Position numbers and translations under genes: made by a program. Under the pieces are notes generated by a model, which saw only the letters and a list, made by a program, of their open reading frames with translations, made no database searches and was not told the origin of the DNA. Below are positions 18,301 through 28,921 of a DNA stretch of 64,000 bases, one piece after another. The stretch covers positions 62,001 through 126,000 of the forward strand of contig NZ_SOCP01000008.1 of assembly GCF_004364325.1 (NCBI RefSeq), written 5' to 3'. This stretch comes from Actinophytocola oryzae. GTDB taxonomy: Bacteria; Actinomycetota; Actinomycetes; Mycobacteriales; Pseudonocardiaceae. Every line of letters begins with the position of its first letter. The first letter of the stretch is position 1.

Positions 18301-19675
18301 CGGCGCGAAGCTCGCCACCGGCGCCATCGGTTCCGAGCTCACCGGGGACTACGTTCCCGCACCCGTCCCCTCGCTGCACGGGTACTGGAAGTTCGACGAG
18401 GGAGCCGGCACGACGGTGCTCGATGCGAGCAACAACGGCGCAGGCTACGAGAACAACCTGATCACCACGAACGCGACCTGGGTCGCGGGCAAGACCGGCA
18501 ACGCGTTGCGGTACAGCGGATCGGCCGGCAGCTACAGCTACTCCACGACCCGGGGCGTGGACACGTCGCAGTCCTTCACCGTCTCGGCCTGGGCGAAGCT
18601 GGCGGATCTGACCTCGTTCCAGGCGGTGGTCGGTCAGTCCGCCACGAACAAGCCTGCGTTCCAGATGCGCTACTCGCCCGACGTCAAGGCGTGGATCTTC
18701 GGTGTGAACAGGATGGAAGCGGCAGGCACGGTCACGGACTGGGCCTACCAGCCCGACTCGGTCACCACCACCGGTGTCTGGACACTCGTCACCGGCGTCT
18801 ACGACAACGAGGCGAAGCAGGTCAAGCTCTACGTCGACGGCAAGTTCGTCAAGGCCACGCCCTTCAAGGGAGTTCCGTGGGACGCGACCGGGCATGTGAC
18901 GGTCGGTGCTTACGACTACAGCGGCAACCCGACGCATTTCTTCAACGGCACCATCGACAACGTGCAGATGTGGCAGCGTGTTCTGACCGCGAGCCAGGTG
19001 GCCGGTCTCGCCGACGGCTCCTATGTGGACGACTCGTGGGACCTGTCCCAGGCCGTTGGCACGCCGACCGGATCGGTCAGCGAGACAACGGACGCGGACG
19101 GCGCCTATGCGTACTTCCCTGGCAATGCGCGGGTGACCTGGCCGAGGCCCGCGTTCTTCCGCACCGACAAGTCCTTCACTCTCGAGGCGTGGGTCCGGGC
19201 GGATGATCTCGCGAGCGGCACTGCGACCGCGGTCGCGTTCGCGGACAGTGACAAGTCACCTGTGTCGCTGGCGTATCGCCCCGACGGGGGCGGACGATGG
19301 GCGTTTGAGCTATCCGACTCGCGTGTCGTGATCAGTGACGCCAACGCCGTCGAGGGCGAGTGGACGCACCTGGCCGGCACGTACGACGCCGCGACCAACC
19401 AGGCGTGCTTCTACGTCGACGGACAACTCCAGAACACCGAGATCGGGACCTCGGGCCCGCAGACCGTCCAGGGTTGCTCCGCCGGTGTGGTCAGCCGTGA
19501 CAACACCGGCGCGGTCGTGGCCGGGACCGGGTACGGGAACGGTGGGCAGCTGGTGAACCCGTGGCACGGTGGTCTCGCCGGGATCCGGCTGTACTCCGGC
19601 GTGCGCACCGTGGGCCAGATCGAGGACGACCGAACCGCCGACGACCCGGGCGCGCTCTTCGAGACCGGGCACTGA
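15375..19675 (+). CDS. Large secreted LamG-domain protein with an apparent frameshift near 15565
   Basis: The product is about 1,430 residues. GTG 15375 gives a signal peptide (basic SLRWSTFGTV, hydrophobic VVSLGLLFPVGVAAAAPA) and a mature start GEAAAQVRAKQLREPVLITGM in one frame. The rest (ATEEFFANPDGSFTY onward) lies in the -1 frame, so the switch is at about 15561-15570. Next come an N-terminal conserved region (to about 16250), a DNRLRE-like region (16300-16800), and three LamG/jellyroll domains at about 17690-18250, 18400-19010 and 19090-19640, with EWTHLAGTYD- and LYVDGK-type repeats. It is probably a wall or exported adhesin or glycan-binding protein. It lies 18 bases upstream of the RHS gene and may be part of its delivery. 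Confidence 0.8.
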
Positions 19676-19693
19676 GTCTGACAAGGGAGAGCC

Positions 19694-22600
19694 GTGCGAG
19701 GCTGGCAGCGTAGCAGGACCCTGTCCTTTTTCTTGTCGATTCTCCTCGTCGGGACATCGACCACCGCGATGGCGGCGCCCGGTCCGGTGGGGTGGCACGG
19801 ACTGGGATGGGACCTACCCACTCTGCAGACCGCTCGGTCTGTGCAGGGACGGGCAGTGCAGCCACATCCCGCGCCGCACGGTGAGTCCCAGCGGACCGCC
19901 CTGACCGAACCTCCGGTGACGTCGTGGCCTGTCGCCACGTCCGTCGAGGTGGACGTCACGGCGCAGAACGCAGCCGCGGCACCGCTGACCGTGGGCAGGA
20001 AGTCCGCGGGCGGCGCACCGGGCCGCGTCCGTGTCGAGACCCTCGACCGCGCCGCATCGGACCGCGCCGGCGTCGCCGGCCTGCTTACGAAGGTCGTGCC
20101 GGTCTCCGGCGACGTCACCGGCCCGTTGACCGTCGACGTATACTACGGCGGCATCGCGTCCGCTTACGGTGCCGGTTTCGGCGACCGGCTCACCCTCGTG
20201 TCCTATCCGGACTGCTTGGTGTCCACACCGGACAGGTCGGAGTGCCGGGTAGGCACGCCGCTGGCGACGGAGCATACGAAGAACAGGCACCTGAGAGGCG
20301 AGGTCGCCTTGCCGGCGCAGGCCGGACAGGGAAGTGCCCTCGGGTCACTGCTCGTAGCCGCGGTCGGCGGTCCCAACGGCGGCGAAGGTGACCTGACCGC
20401 CACCTCGTTGTCCCCGGCAGGGGCGTGGTCGGCGGGCGGTTCGAGCGGCGAGTTCACCTACGAGTACCCGATCACGCTGCCCTCACCACCGGCCGGCGAC
20501 GCGCCAGGGCTGTCGCTGACCTACTCCTCCGGCAGCGTCGACGGCGCCACCTCGGCCACGAACAACCAACCGTCCTGGGTGGGCGACGGTTGGGGCCTGT
20601 CGGTCGGCGGATTCATCGAGCGGTCGTACAAGTCGTGCGCCAACGACCTCGGCGGCAACAACGGCCAGACCAAGACCGGCGACCAGTGCTGGGCCACGGA
20701 CAACGCCACACTGTCCCTGGGGTCACACACCGGCCCGTTGGTCAAGGACAAAGACTCCGGCGTATGGCACCCCCAGCGGGATGACGGCGCCAAGGTCGAG
20801 AAGCTGACCAACGCGTCGAACGGCGCCCAGGACGGCGAGTACTGGAAGGTCACGACCACCGACGGCACCAAGTACTTCTTCGGCCTGAACCACCTGCCCG
20901 GCTGGGACGCCGACAAACCCGAGACGCAGTCCACCTTCACCGCACCCGTGTTCGGCAACAACGACGGTGAACCCTGCCACCAGGCCACGTTCGCCGCGTC
21001 CTCGTGCCAGCAGGCGTACCGATGGAACCTCGACTACGTCGTCGACCCGTCCGGCAACCAGATCGCGTACTACTACCAGCCCGAGACCAACTACTACGGG
21101 CTCAACATGAACACCACCAGCGCGGGCACCCGGTACGTGCGCGGCGGTTACCTGCTGCGCATGGAGTACGGCCTCAACACCAAGGCCGGCGGTGCCTACG
21201 CCGGCGCGCCCGCTCGGGTTGTGTTCGAACCGGCCGAACGTTGCCTGCCATCGGGCGCCGTCACCTGCGATCCGGGTCAGCTGAACTCCGGTACCGCGTC
21301 GTCGTGGCCGGACGTCCCCGCCGACCAGATCTGTGCCGAGGACGCGACCTGCACCAGTGTCTATCCGACGTTCTTCACCCGCAAGCGGCTGGCCTCCGTG
21401 ACCACTCAGGTCACCAACGGGGCGGGTGGGTGGAACGAACGGGACAAATGGACCCTGGCACACACCTTCCCGGCGAGTGGCGACGGCACCAACCCGGTGC
21501 TCTGGCTGGACAACATCGTCCACACCGGACTCGTCGGCGACCCGCTGGCCATGCCGCCCACGACCTTCGTGGGCACGGCGAAGACCAACAGGACGTTCGC
21601 GAGCCAGGACTACACAAGCCTTTCCCGATACCGCATCACGTCGTTGGTCGGCGAACTGGGCGGCACGCTGACCGTCGACTACTCGACGCCGGACTGCCAG
21701 GATGGTGCGCCCGACCCGGCGACCAACACGACCCGTTGTTACCCGATGTACTGGACACCCGGCGGGAAGACCCAGCCGGTGCTGGACTGGTTCAACAAGT
21801 ACGTCGCGACGGATGTCTACACCGACGGCCGCACAGAGCATTCCGTGCAGAACCGCACGCACTACGACTACGAGGGCGGCGCCGCCTGGCACTACGACGA
21901 GAACCCCCTCGTCGACGCGAGGTACCGGACCTGGTCACAGTGGCGTGGCTACGGTGACGTGACCACGACGACCGGAAACCCGCAGGACCCCTCCGGTCCA
22001 CGGACCGCGGTCAAGGCGACGTACCTGCGCGGTATGGACGGGGACAAGGCCGCGACCGGCACCAAGAGTGTATCGGTGACCGACTCCCTCCACGAGTCTG
22101 TCCCCGACGCCCGGCAATACCAGGGAATCACCCGCGAGTCACTGTCCCTATTGGACGGTGACGTCATCACGACCACGATCAACGACCCGTGGTCGACCAC
22201 CGCGACCGCGACCGACACCGACGGTGTCCAGTCGTTCGTGACGGGCATCGGCCTGACCCGCACGCGGACGTGGATCGCCGCGACCAACTCGTGGCGCGAG
22301 AGCCGCAAGACGACGACGTTCAACGACAAGGGGTTGCCGCTCGCGGTCCAGGAGGACGGCGACACCGACGACCCGGCGCAGACCACGTGCACGCGCACCA
22401 TCTACGCCGAGAACGAGACGAGCTGGCTGTACACGCTGCCGAGTTCGGTCCAGCGTGTGTCCGGGCCCTGCGTCGAGACCAACCCGGCGACCAGGCTGAA
22501 CATCATCTCGGACGACCACAAGCACTACGACGGCCAGGACTTCGGCGTCGCGCCGACAGAGGGCCGGCTCACCCAGGTCGACACACTGGACACGTGGCCG

Positions 22601-25600
22601 GCAGACGGCGGACCGACGTACCAGTCGACGAAGTCGACGTACGACACGGTCTACGGCCGGCCGCTCACGACGACCGACCCGTTGAACCGCGAGACGACGA
22701 CCTCCTACACGCCGTCGACCGGCGGACCGGTCACCCAGGTCACGACCACCAGCCCGCCCGTGACCGTTGCCGGAGTGGCCACGTCGTTCACCTCGACCAC
22801 CACGTTCGACGCGGTCTCCGGCCTACCGACGTCCACAGTGGACCAGGCAGGTCTGCGCACGGACAAGACCTACGACTCGCTCGGCCGGGTCACGGCTGTG
22901 TGGTTACCCGGGCGCTCCAAGACCGCCAAGCAGTCCGCGAACGTGACCTTCGGCTACGCCGTCAACACGTTGCCGCCGAGCGTGGTGACCACCAACCGGC
23001 TGCTCGCCTCCGGTGCCTACGCAACCACATACACGATCGTCGACGGTCTCGGCCGCACCGTACAGGTCCAGGAACCGACCTCGTACGCGGACGGCGGCCG
23101 GATCGTCACGGACACGCTGTACGACTCCCAGGGGCGGGCGTGGAAGGTGCACAACCCGTACTGGAACAGCGTCGCGCCGCAGGGTGCTCTCCTGGTCGTC
23201 CAGGACAACGCCGTGCCGAGCACGACCGTGTCCAACTACGACTCGGCCAACCGCGGTACAGCATCGATCTACCTGCACAACGGTGTCGAGCAGTGGCGCA
23301 CCACCACCGTTTACGACGGCGACCGGGTGACCGTCATCCCGCCGGCGGGTGGCACCGCTTCGAGTGTGATCAGCAACGGTAAGGGCCAGAAGGTCAGCAC
23401 GTTGCTGTACAAGGACCTGGCACACACCGGCCCTGACGACCTGGCCGACACCACGACGTACAGCTACACCCGAGCTGGTCAGCTCGCCACCATCACCGAC
23501 GCGACAGCCCAGAACACCTGGACGTTCGAGTACGACCTGCGCGGTCACCAGATCGTCCAGATCGACCCGGACGCGGGTAGGTCGACGTCGACCTACGACG
23601 CGATGGGGCAGCGTCTGACCGCGACCGACGCGCGCGGCAAGACCATCGCCTACTCCTACGACAACCTCGGCCGGCAGACCGGCTCCTTCGAGAACACCAC
23701 CGCAGGCACGCGACTCACGACCCACACCTACGACACGCTGCTCAAGGGCGCACCCACGAGCTCCGTGCGTTTCGTGGGCGGCAAAGCCTACGTTACGGCC
23801 GTTTCGGGCTATGACACGGCCGGCAGACCCAAGGGCTCGAGGATCACCATCCCCAGCAACGAAGGCAGCCTGGCCGGCACGTACGACTTCGGCACTACCT
23901 ACAACGCCCTGACTGGTGCCGTGGCGACGCGGTCGTCGCCGGGTGTGGGCGGCCTGCCGACGGAAACGATGTACTTCACCTACAACACGCTGGGCAAGCC
24001 GACCCAGCTCTACGCGGCCAACGCCGGCGGCGGCGCGGGCACGACGCTCGTGTCGGATGTCAAGTACAACCAGCTCGGCCAGCCGCTGCGGATGAACTAC
24101 GCCGACCCGAACGACCCCAAACAGGTCTCGACGACGTGGACCTACGAGGACGGCACGAACCGGTTGAGTTCGTCGGCGACCGTCCGCGCCACACAGACGG
24201 ACAAATGGGTGACCAACCGTGCGTACACCTACACGCCCTCCGGTGCGCTGACGAAGATCACCGACGTCGGCGACACGCAGTGCTTCCAGTACGACTACCT
24301 GCAGCGACTGACCCAGGCGTGGACACCGTCGTCAAGCGACTGCGAGACGGCGCCGAGCACTACAGGGTTGGGCGGTTCGGCCCCGTACTGGACAGAATGG
24401 ACACACGACGTCACCGGCAACCGGACGACCGAGACCGACCACGCGGCCGCCGGCGACACGGTTTCCACGCTGACCTATCCGAATCCGGGCATGCCGCGCC
24501 CACACGCCGTGACGTCGGCGACCACTGTCGGTCCAGCGGGAAACACCACGGATTCCTACGGCTACGACGAGTCGGGCAACACCCTGACCCGCACCAAGGC
24601 CGGCGCCGCGCAAACGTTCACGTACGACATCGAGGGCCACGTCGCGACCGCGTCGGACGCCTCCGGTCAGGAGTCGTCGTACCTGTACGACGCTGACGGC
24701 AATCGTCTCATCACCCGCGACGCCACCGGCACCACACTGTTCGTCGGCGACCTCGAGTTGTTCGTCGCAACCGGTACCACCACCAAGACCGGGACACGCT
24801 TCTACCAGCTCGGCGGCGTCCAGGTCGCGGTCCGCACCAGCGCGGGCCTGAGCTGGAAGGTCGCCGACCACCACGGCACGTCAACGGCCAGCGTCAAGGC
24901 GTCGGACCTGTCGATGAGCCGCCGTTACCTGGACCCGTACGGCAACTCACGGGGGACGCAACCGTCGTCGTGGCCGGACAAACACGCGTTCATCGGCGGA
25001 TACCAGGACACGACGAGTCTGGTCCACATCGGTGCCCGAGAGTACGACCCGTCGACCGGACGGTTCTCGACTGTCGACCCGGTCCTGGACCCGGCTGACC
25101 CGCAGTCGTGGAACGGCTACGCCTACGCGGGCAACAACCCGGTCGACCACAGCGACCCGACCGGCGAGTACTGCGACAGCTGCGATCTGTACACCGGCGC
25201 GCAGATCGGCATTGGCTGCCCACCCTGTAGCAATCCTCCCGCCAGCAGCCCGACAGCCAACGGCGGCCACTACTGCGACGGATGCAACAACGGCGCGGGC
25301 TGGGCCACTCCACACGGCAACTATCCGGGGAAGGTCGGCTCGCACGGCAAACCCGTGCTCGACCTGTCAAGGGTCGCCAAACCCCCGCTGATACGCGACC
25401 TCCAACGACACTTCTACGAGAACAACGGCGAGTGGTACCCCCTCGAGGGCGAGGAGTACCTTCTCGATCCGATACCTGGGTACGTACCGCCGGACGAGCT
25501 CAGTGAGGGCACGCGGTGGCTGATCCTCGGCGGTGTCGTCGCCGGCATCGCCTGTCTCATCCTCGAACCGTGCGGCGCGATCGTCGGCGGCGCCATCGAG

Positions 25601-26584
25601 GCCAGCGCTCCAGGTATGGCATCGGTTCCCATCGAGATGAGCGCTGGTGTTGGCGTTGGTGTGGGTGCTGGCGCGGGCGTCAAAGGTATCAGCGTCATCG
25701 ACGACGCCCTCAGTTCAGGCGCGAAAGCCGAGAACGCGGCAGCCAAGGAGGCGAGTGCCGCGGCGAACGCCGCCAAGACCTGTGCTGGTGGAAAGAGCTT
25801 CCTCCCGGGAACACCGGTTCTGATGGCCAACGGGTCGACCAAGCCGATCGACGAGATCGAACCGGGTGACCTGGTGCTCGCGACCGATCCGGAGACCGGG
25901 GAAACCGGTGCGCGGGAGGTTGTGGCCACTATCGTCGGCCAGGGGCGCAAGGTACTCGTTGACCTCACCGTTGACACAGACGGAGCCGAGGGGGGCCAGA
26001 CCGGGAAGATCACCGCCACGGCCAACCACCCGTTCTGGGTCACCGTGCGAGGCTGGGTCACCGCCGCCAACCTCCACATCGGCGACAGCCTCGTCAGCCA
26101 GCACGCGGCTGCGGCTCGGGTTCTGGCGGTCACGACACACAGCCAGTACGCACGGGTCTACAACCTCACCGTCGCCAGCCTCCACACATACTATGTACTT
26201 GCTGGTCCCGCGCCGGTCTTGGTGCACAATTCTCCGTGTGACCATGTCGCGCTCGGCTTGCAGGAGGCAGAGGGGAACCCGATGGCGCTTGACGAGTTCG
26301 GCATGGAGACGGGCGGCGCTACATACAGTAACTGGCCAGGGAGTGGGCCATGGTACAAGAAGTTGAACACGTTTCTCGAGTCTGGATCGAAGACTAGGAT
26401 TTCGTTCAATTTGACCGGAATTGGTAATCCCCGCGCTGCTGCGGCCGCCGGCAAGTCGGTTGATCCGAGTGGATTCGAAGGGCTCACGAACTGGGAACTC
26501 TACCGGGTGAGCCAATCGCCGCACGCGTGGAGTCGGATCACTTGGTACGATAGGGGAAAAGTCGTTGGCAATCCGTTCAAATGA
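19694..26584 (+). CDS. Secreted RHS-repeat polymorphic toxin with Hint domain
   Basis: A 2,296-residue protein from GTG 19694 with AAGGGAGAG upstream. Order: signal peptide (FFLSILLVGTSTTAMA); SpvB/TcdB-like region (FTYEYPITLPSPPAG to GWGLSVGGFIERSY, about residues 250-330); many YD repeats (about 950-1,700); RHS core and DPxG closure (REYDPSTGRFSTVDPV, then YAYAGNNPVDHSDPTGEY, about 1,775-1,825); membrane-like GGVVAGIACLILEPCGAI; Hint autoprocessing domain starting with cysteine at about 2,030 (FLPGTPVLMANG, ATANHPFWV, VLVHN); and a toxin of about 115 residues. The toxin (WPGSGPWYKKLNTFLE, FEGLTNWELYRVS) resembles polymorphic toxin type 27; its activity is not established from sequence. The immunity gene overlaps the 3' end. 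Confidence 0.88.
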   Translation: MRGWQRSRTLSFFLSILLVGTSTTAMAAPGPVGWHGLGWDLPTLQTARSVQGRAVQPHPAPHGESQRTALTEPPVTSWPVATSVEVDVTAQNAAAAPLTVGRKSAGGAPGRVRVETLDRAASDRAGVAGLLTKVVPVSGDVTGPLTVDVYYGGIASAYGAGFGDRLTLVSYPDCLVSTPDRSECRVGTPLATEHTKNRHLRGEVALPAQAGQGSALGSLLVAAVGGPNGGEGDLTATSLSPAGAWSAGGSSGEFTYEYPITLPSPPAGDAPGLSLTYSSGSVDGATSATNNQPSWVGDGWGLSVGGFIERSYKSCANDLGGNNGQTKTGDQCWATDNATLSLGSHTGPLVKDKDSGVWHPQRDDGAKVEKLTNASNGAQDGEYWKVTTTDGTKYFFGLNHLPGWDADKPETQSTFTAPVFGNNDGEPCHQATFAASSCQQAYRWNLDYVVDPSGNQIAYYYQPETNYYGLNMNTTSAGTRYVRGGYLLRMEYGLNTKAGGAYAGAPARVVFEPAERCLPSGAVTCDPGQLNSGTASSWPDVPADQICAEDATCTSVYPTFFTRKRLASVTTQVTNGAGGWNERDKWTLAHTFPASGDGTNPVLWLDNIVHTGLVGDPLAMPPTTFVGTAKTNRTFASQDYTSLSRYRITSLVGELGGTLTVDYSTPDCQDGAPDPATNTTRCYPMYWTPGGKTQPVLDWFNKYVATDVYTDGRTEHSVQNRTHYDYEGGAAWHYDENPLVDARYRTWSQWRGYGDVTTTTGNPQDPSGPRTAVKATYLRGMDGDKAATGTKSVSVTDSLHESVPDARQYQGITRESLSLLDGDVITTTINDPWSTTATATDTDGVQSFVTGIGLTRTRTWIAATNSWRESRKTTTFNDKGLPLAVQEDGDTDDPAQTTCTRTIYAENETSWLYTLPSSVQRVSGPCVETNPATRLNIISDDHKHYDGQDFGVAPTEGRLTQVDTLDTWPADGGPTYQSTKSTYDTVYGRPLTTTDPLNRETTTSYTPSTGGPVTQVTTTSPPVTVAGVATSFTSTTTFDAVSGLPTSTVDQAGLRTDKTYDSLGRVTAVWLPGRSKTAKQSANVTFGYAVNTLPPSVVTTNRLLASGAYATTYTIVDGLGRTVQVQEPTSYADGGRIVTDTLYDSQGRAWKVHNPYWNSVAPQGALLVVQDNAVPSTTVSNYDSANRGTASIYLHNGVEQWRTTTVYDGDRVTVIPPAGGTASSVISNGKGQKVSTLLYKDLAHTGPDDLADTTTYSYTRAGQLATITDATAQNTWTFEYDLRGHQIVQIDPDAGRSTSTYDAMGQRLTATDARGKTIAYSYDNLGRQTGSFENTTAGTRLTTHTYDTLLKGAPTSSVRFVGGKAYVTAVSGYDTAGRPKGSRITIPSNEGSLAGTYDFGTTYNALTGAVATRSSPGVGGLPTETMYFTYNTLGKPTQLYAANAGGGAGTTLVSDVKYNQLGQPLRMNYADPNDPKQVSTTWTYEDGTNRLSSSATVRATQTDKWVTNRAYTYTPSGALTKITDVGDTQCFQYDYLQRLTQAWTPSSSDCETAPSTTGLGGSAPYWTEWTHDVTGNRTTETDHAAAGDTVSTLTYPNPGMPRPHAVTSATTVGPAGNTTDSYGYDESGNTLTRTKAGAAQTFTYDIEGHVATASDASGQESSYLYDADGNRLITRDATGTTLFVGDLELFVATGTTTKTGTRFYQLGGVQVAVRTSAGLSWKVADHHGTSTASVKASDLSMSRRYLDPYGNSRGTQPSSWPDKHAFIGGYQDTTSLVHIGAREYDPSTGRFSTVDPVLDPADPQSWNGYAYAGNNPVDHSDPTGEYCDSCDLYTGAQIGIGCPPCSNPPASSPTANGGHYCDGCNNGAGWATPHGNYPGKVGSHGKPVLDLSRVAKPPLIRDLQRHFYENNGEWYPLEGEEYLLDPIPGYVPPDELSEGTRWLILGGVVAGIACLILEPCGAIVGGAIEASAPGMASVPIEMSAGVGVGVGAGAGVKGISVIDDALSSGAKAENAAAKEASAAANAAKTCAGGKSFLPGTPVLMANGSTKPIDEIEPGDLVLATDPETGETGAREVVATIVGQGRKVLVDLTVDTDGAEGGQTGKITATANHPFWVTVRGWVTAANLHIGDSLVSQHAAAARVLAVTTHSQYARVYNLTVASLHTYYVLAGPAPVLVHNSPCDHVALGLQEAEGNPMALDEFGMETGGATYSNWPGSGPWYKKLNTFLESGSKTRISFNLTGIGNPRAAAAAGKSVDPSGFEGLTNWELYRVSQSPHAWSRITWYDRGKVVGNPFK

Positions 26585-26981
26585 GACGCCTGGAGGCGCG
26601 GTTGCCTTCAGCTCTGAGCGTACGTTCAGAGTGTGGCGATACGGAGTAGGTCACTCTCAGCTACTGCTTAGGGCAGTTCCTGACGAGGTAAACAATGCTT
26701 GTCTCGATCTTCTTTTCGAGGGTGTGAGCGCTATGAAGATGGCCACCCGGCACGAGTCGATTGCGATCACTGACGCCGGCGTGGAGGAAAAACGCGAACT
26801 TCTGAACATCGCTGGAATTCTCGATGTTGGGGACGAGCAGAGCCTTGCTCTTGCTCTTCGGTCCAGGAAGGGTACTGGACTTGTGTTGTGCAGGCGAGCA
26901 AGTGCCTTGTTAGGTGGGAATGACCCAGTCGGAGATTCTGCTTCCCTGGTCGAGCAAAGCACTGTCTGGAGTAGTGGATGA
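26565..26981 (+). CDS. Putative immunity protein for the RHS toxin
   Basis: A 138-residue frame overlapping the toxin gene by 20 bases. A TTG at 26565 has AGGGGA seven bases upstream; GTG 26631 is the alternative. The words FRVWRYGVGHSQLLLRAVPD, then ACLDLLFEGVSAMKMATRH, match a small family found beside actinobacterial polymorphic toxins (W-R-Y-x-V-x-H-x-Q-L-L-L-R ... D-V-L-F-x-N-V-x-A). Composition is AT-richer than the neighbourhood, like the toxin tip, which suits a toxin-immunity cassette acquired as a unit. It should bind and block the type 27-like toxin in the cytoplasm of the producer. Confidence 0.7.
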   Translation: MAIRSNETPGGAVAFSSERTFRVWRYGVGHSQLLLRAVPDEVNNACLDLLFEGVSAMKMATRHESIAITDAGVEEKRELLNIAGILDVGDEQSLALALRSRKGTGLVLCRRASALLGGNDPVGDSASLVEQSTVWSSG

Positions 26982-27559
26982 ACACGCAGCCGCGTTGCCT
27001 CGCCGACGGAGTCGGGTGCTTCGGCGTGCAAGGCGGCTTCCTCGAGCACGGCCGGCCGGTTCGGCGGCGGCTTGCTCGACGGCATTGCGGGTGGCTTGGC
27101 CGCCAGGGGCAGTGAAGTAGTCGCGGGGCGGCGATCTTGGCCGGCCAGGTGCGGAAGCGCTCCAGGTCGGACTCCTCGACCTCGATGGCATGTCTCCTAC
27201 ACCCTGCGGGTGCCGGACGGACCGCGTGCGGGGGAGTTCGGCGGGATGCAGGTGATGCTCGTCCGGGCCGGGAAGATCCTCGACTTCCAGAACACCGTCA
27301 GGCGACACGATTCGGTGATGGCCGGGATCGCGGGTCATCCGGCGAGCTGACGTTCGCCCACCAGGCAGGCGACAGGTCGGCGACGACCACTGCTCGCGCC
27401 GTGGCCGGTGGCGCTGGCCTGGCACGCACTGTTCCAAGTTCGCAAGTGGTTGGTGTCAGAGAGGGATGCACTTGTTGGATCTTGGGGAGATGATCGTGGT
27501 CTGCGGCCGTTGGGGTCTCCCGCGAAACACCTGTCGCGCATCTCGCGTGCGTTCACGCT
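26982..27559. other. Remnant-rich stretch between immunity gene and HisRS paralogue
   Basis: No intact gene is seen in 578 bases. On the minus strand near 27100-27190 the text AIEVEESDLERFRTWPAKIAAPR, then YFTAPGGQATRNAVEQAA in another frame, looks like a broken protein. On the plus strand near 27190-27330 there is SYTLRVPDGPRAGEFGG and ILDFQNTVRRHD, reminiscent of a SnoaL-type fold fragment. Neither has a start with a ribosome site. Discarded toxin or immunity modules would be a reasonable source. Confidence 0.4.
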
Positions 27560-28870
27560 TCAGGGCAGCCACACTGTCGGGTCCGCGGGTACCTGTTCCT
27601 CGGTCGCCAGTGCCTTGACCTCGTGTTGGGCGTCGTCGTGGAATGGGGGGAACCATACGTACGGAATTCCCTTGCCGATCGCGTAACGCAGTTGTTTCGC
27701 GAGTTTGGCGGTCTGGTGGAACACTTCCGTGTTGATGCCCCGGCCACGCAGTACCGCCGCCACGGCTGTCGCGGCCTGTGTGTCCTGGCCGGGCACCACC
27801 ACCAGCACCTGGGTCGGACACTTCGGACCGACGGGGAGACGGCCTTCGGTCAGTAGCTTGGCGAAGATCCGCGTCAGTCCGATCGAGACACCGACGCCGG
27901 GAAGGCTTCGCCTGGTGAAGGCGCCCGCCAGGTCCGCGTACCGGCCGCCCGAGCAGATACTGCCGTACTTGGGGAACTCGGTGAACGTTCCTTCGTAGAC
28001 GGTTCCGGTGTAGTAGTCCAGGCCGCGGGCGATCGACAGGTCCGCTTCGACCACGCCGGGTGGCAGGTCACGCAACGCGTCGAGGACGTAGGCCAGCTCC
28101 TCCAGGCCCTCGTCCAGGAGTTCGTCGTTCACCCCCAGGTCCCGTACGGCCCGCAGTACGGACGGTGCGTCGCCGCCGCGTAGCTCCGCCAGCCGCAGGC
28201 ACGACTTCGCCTGGCCGTCCGTCAGTCCCAGCTGGTCGACCAGCATCCGTTCGATCTGCTCGGCGGCCAGTTTGTCCAGCTTGTCCATCACGCGGATCAC
28301 CGCGACGGGGTCGGGCACGCCAAGCCCCCGGTAGAAGCCCTCCAGCACCTTGCGGTTGTTGACCCGCAGGACAAACTGGCCGATCTCGAGCTCGGTCAGC
28401 ACCTCGGAGGCGATGCGGAGTACCTCCGCGTCGAAGTGCAGGGGTACGTGGTCGGGGTTGATGACGTCGATGTCGCACTGCGTGAACTCGCGGAACCGGC
28501 CCTCCTGCGGGCGCTCGCCGCGCCACACCTTCTGGATCTGGTATCGCTTGAACGGGAACGTGAGGTCGTTGAGGTGCTGCGCGACGTAGCGTGCGAACGG
28601 CACGGTGAGGTCGAAGTGCAGGCCCAGCTTGGCCTCGCCGCCGGAGTCGTCCTGGAGGCGGTGGAGGGTGTAGACCTCCTGCGAGGTCTCGCCTTTCTTG
28701 AGCAACGCGGACAGGGTCTCGGCCGCGGGCGTCTCGATGGGAGCGAACCCGTAGGACTCGAACTTCTCACGAATCCTGTCGAGCCAACGCAGTTCGACCA
28801 TCCGCACCTCCGGGAGCCATTCCGGGAACCCGCTGACGGGTGCGGTACGGGTGAACTCGCTGTCTGCCAT
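27560..28870 (-). CDS. Histidyl-tRNA synthetase paralogue, last gene of the NRPS operon
   Basis: A 436-residue class II synthetase with the full HisRS layout: catalytic core to about residue 325 and a C-terminal anticodon-binding domain (TQVLVVVPGQDTQAATAVAAVLR). Motif 2 is intact (QKVWRGERPQEGRFREFTQCDID), as is the histidine signature ARGLDYYTGTVYEG; GGRY is followed by A instead of D. The ATG is preceded by GGAG. It follows the free A-domain gene by 51 bases on the same strand. It could charge tRNA-His for tRNA-dependent chemistry, or be a drug-resistant second copy. Which tRNA it uses is not shown. A housekeeping HisRS would not be expected in this setting. Confidence 0.88.
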   Translation of the reverse strand: MADSEFTRTAPVSGFPEWLPEVRMVELRWLDRIREKFESYGFAPIETPAAETLSALLKKGETSQEVYTLHRLQDDSGGEAKLGLHFDLTVPFARYVAQHLNDLTFPFKRYQIQKVWRGERPQEGRFREFTQCDIDVINPDHVPLHFDAEVLRIASEVLTELEIGQFVLRVNNRKVLEGFYRGLGVPDPVAVIRVMDKLDKLAAEQIERMLVDQLGLTDGQAKSCLRLAELRGGDAPSVLRAVRDLGVNDELLDEGLEELAYVLDALRDLPPGVVEADLSIARGLDYYTGTVYEGTFTEFPKYGSICSGGRYADLAGAFTRRSLPGVGVSIGLTRIFAKLLTEGRLPVGPKCPTQVLVVVPGQDTQAATAVAAVLRGRGINTEVFHQTAKLAKQLRYAIGKGIPYVWFPPFHDDAQHEVKALATEEQVPADPTVWLP

Positions 28871-28921
28871 CGACGATCTCCGTTGTCACATATGAGAATC
28901 CGGCCGCAGGAGCCTACCAGT

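Noticed and set aside
27072..27350. 92-residue plus-strand frame with a SnoaL-like phrase
   Set aside because: Only about 35 residues look protein-like and no ribosome site or full fold is present; treated as a remnant.
28871..28921. Search for a precursor peptide gene between the A-domain and HisRS genes
   Set aside because: Only 51 bases with no open frame; a leader/core peptide cannot fit.
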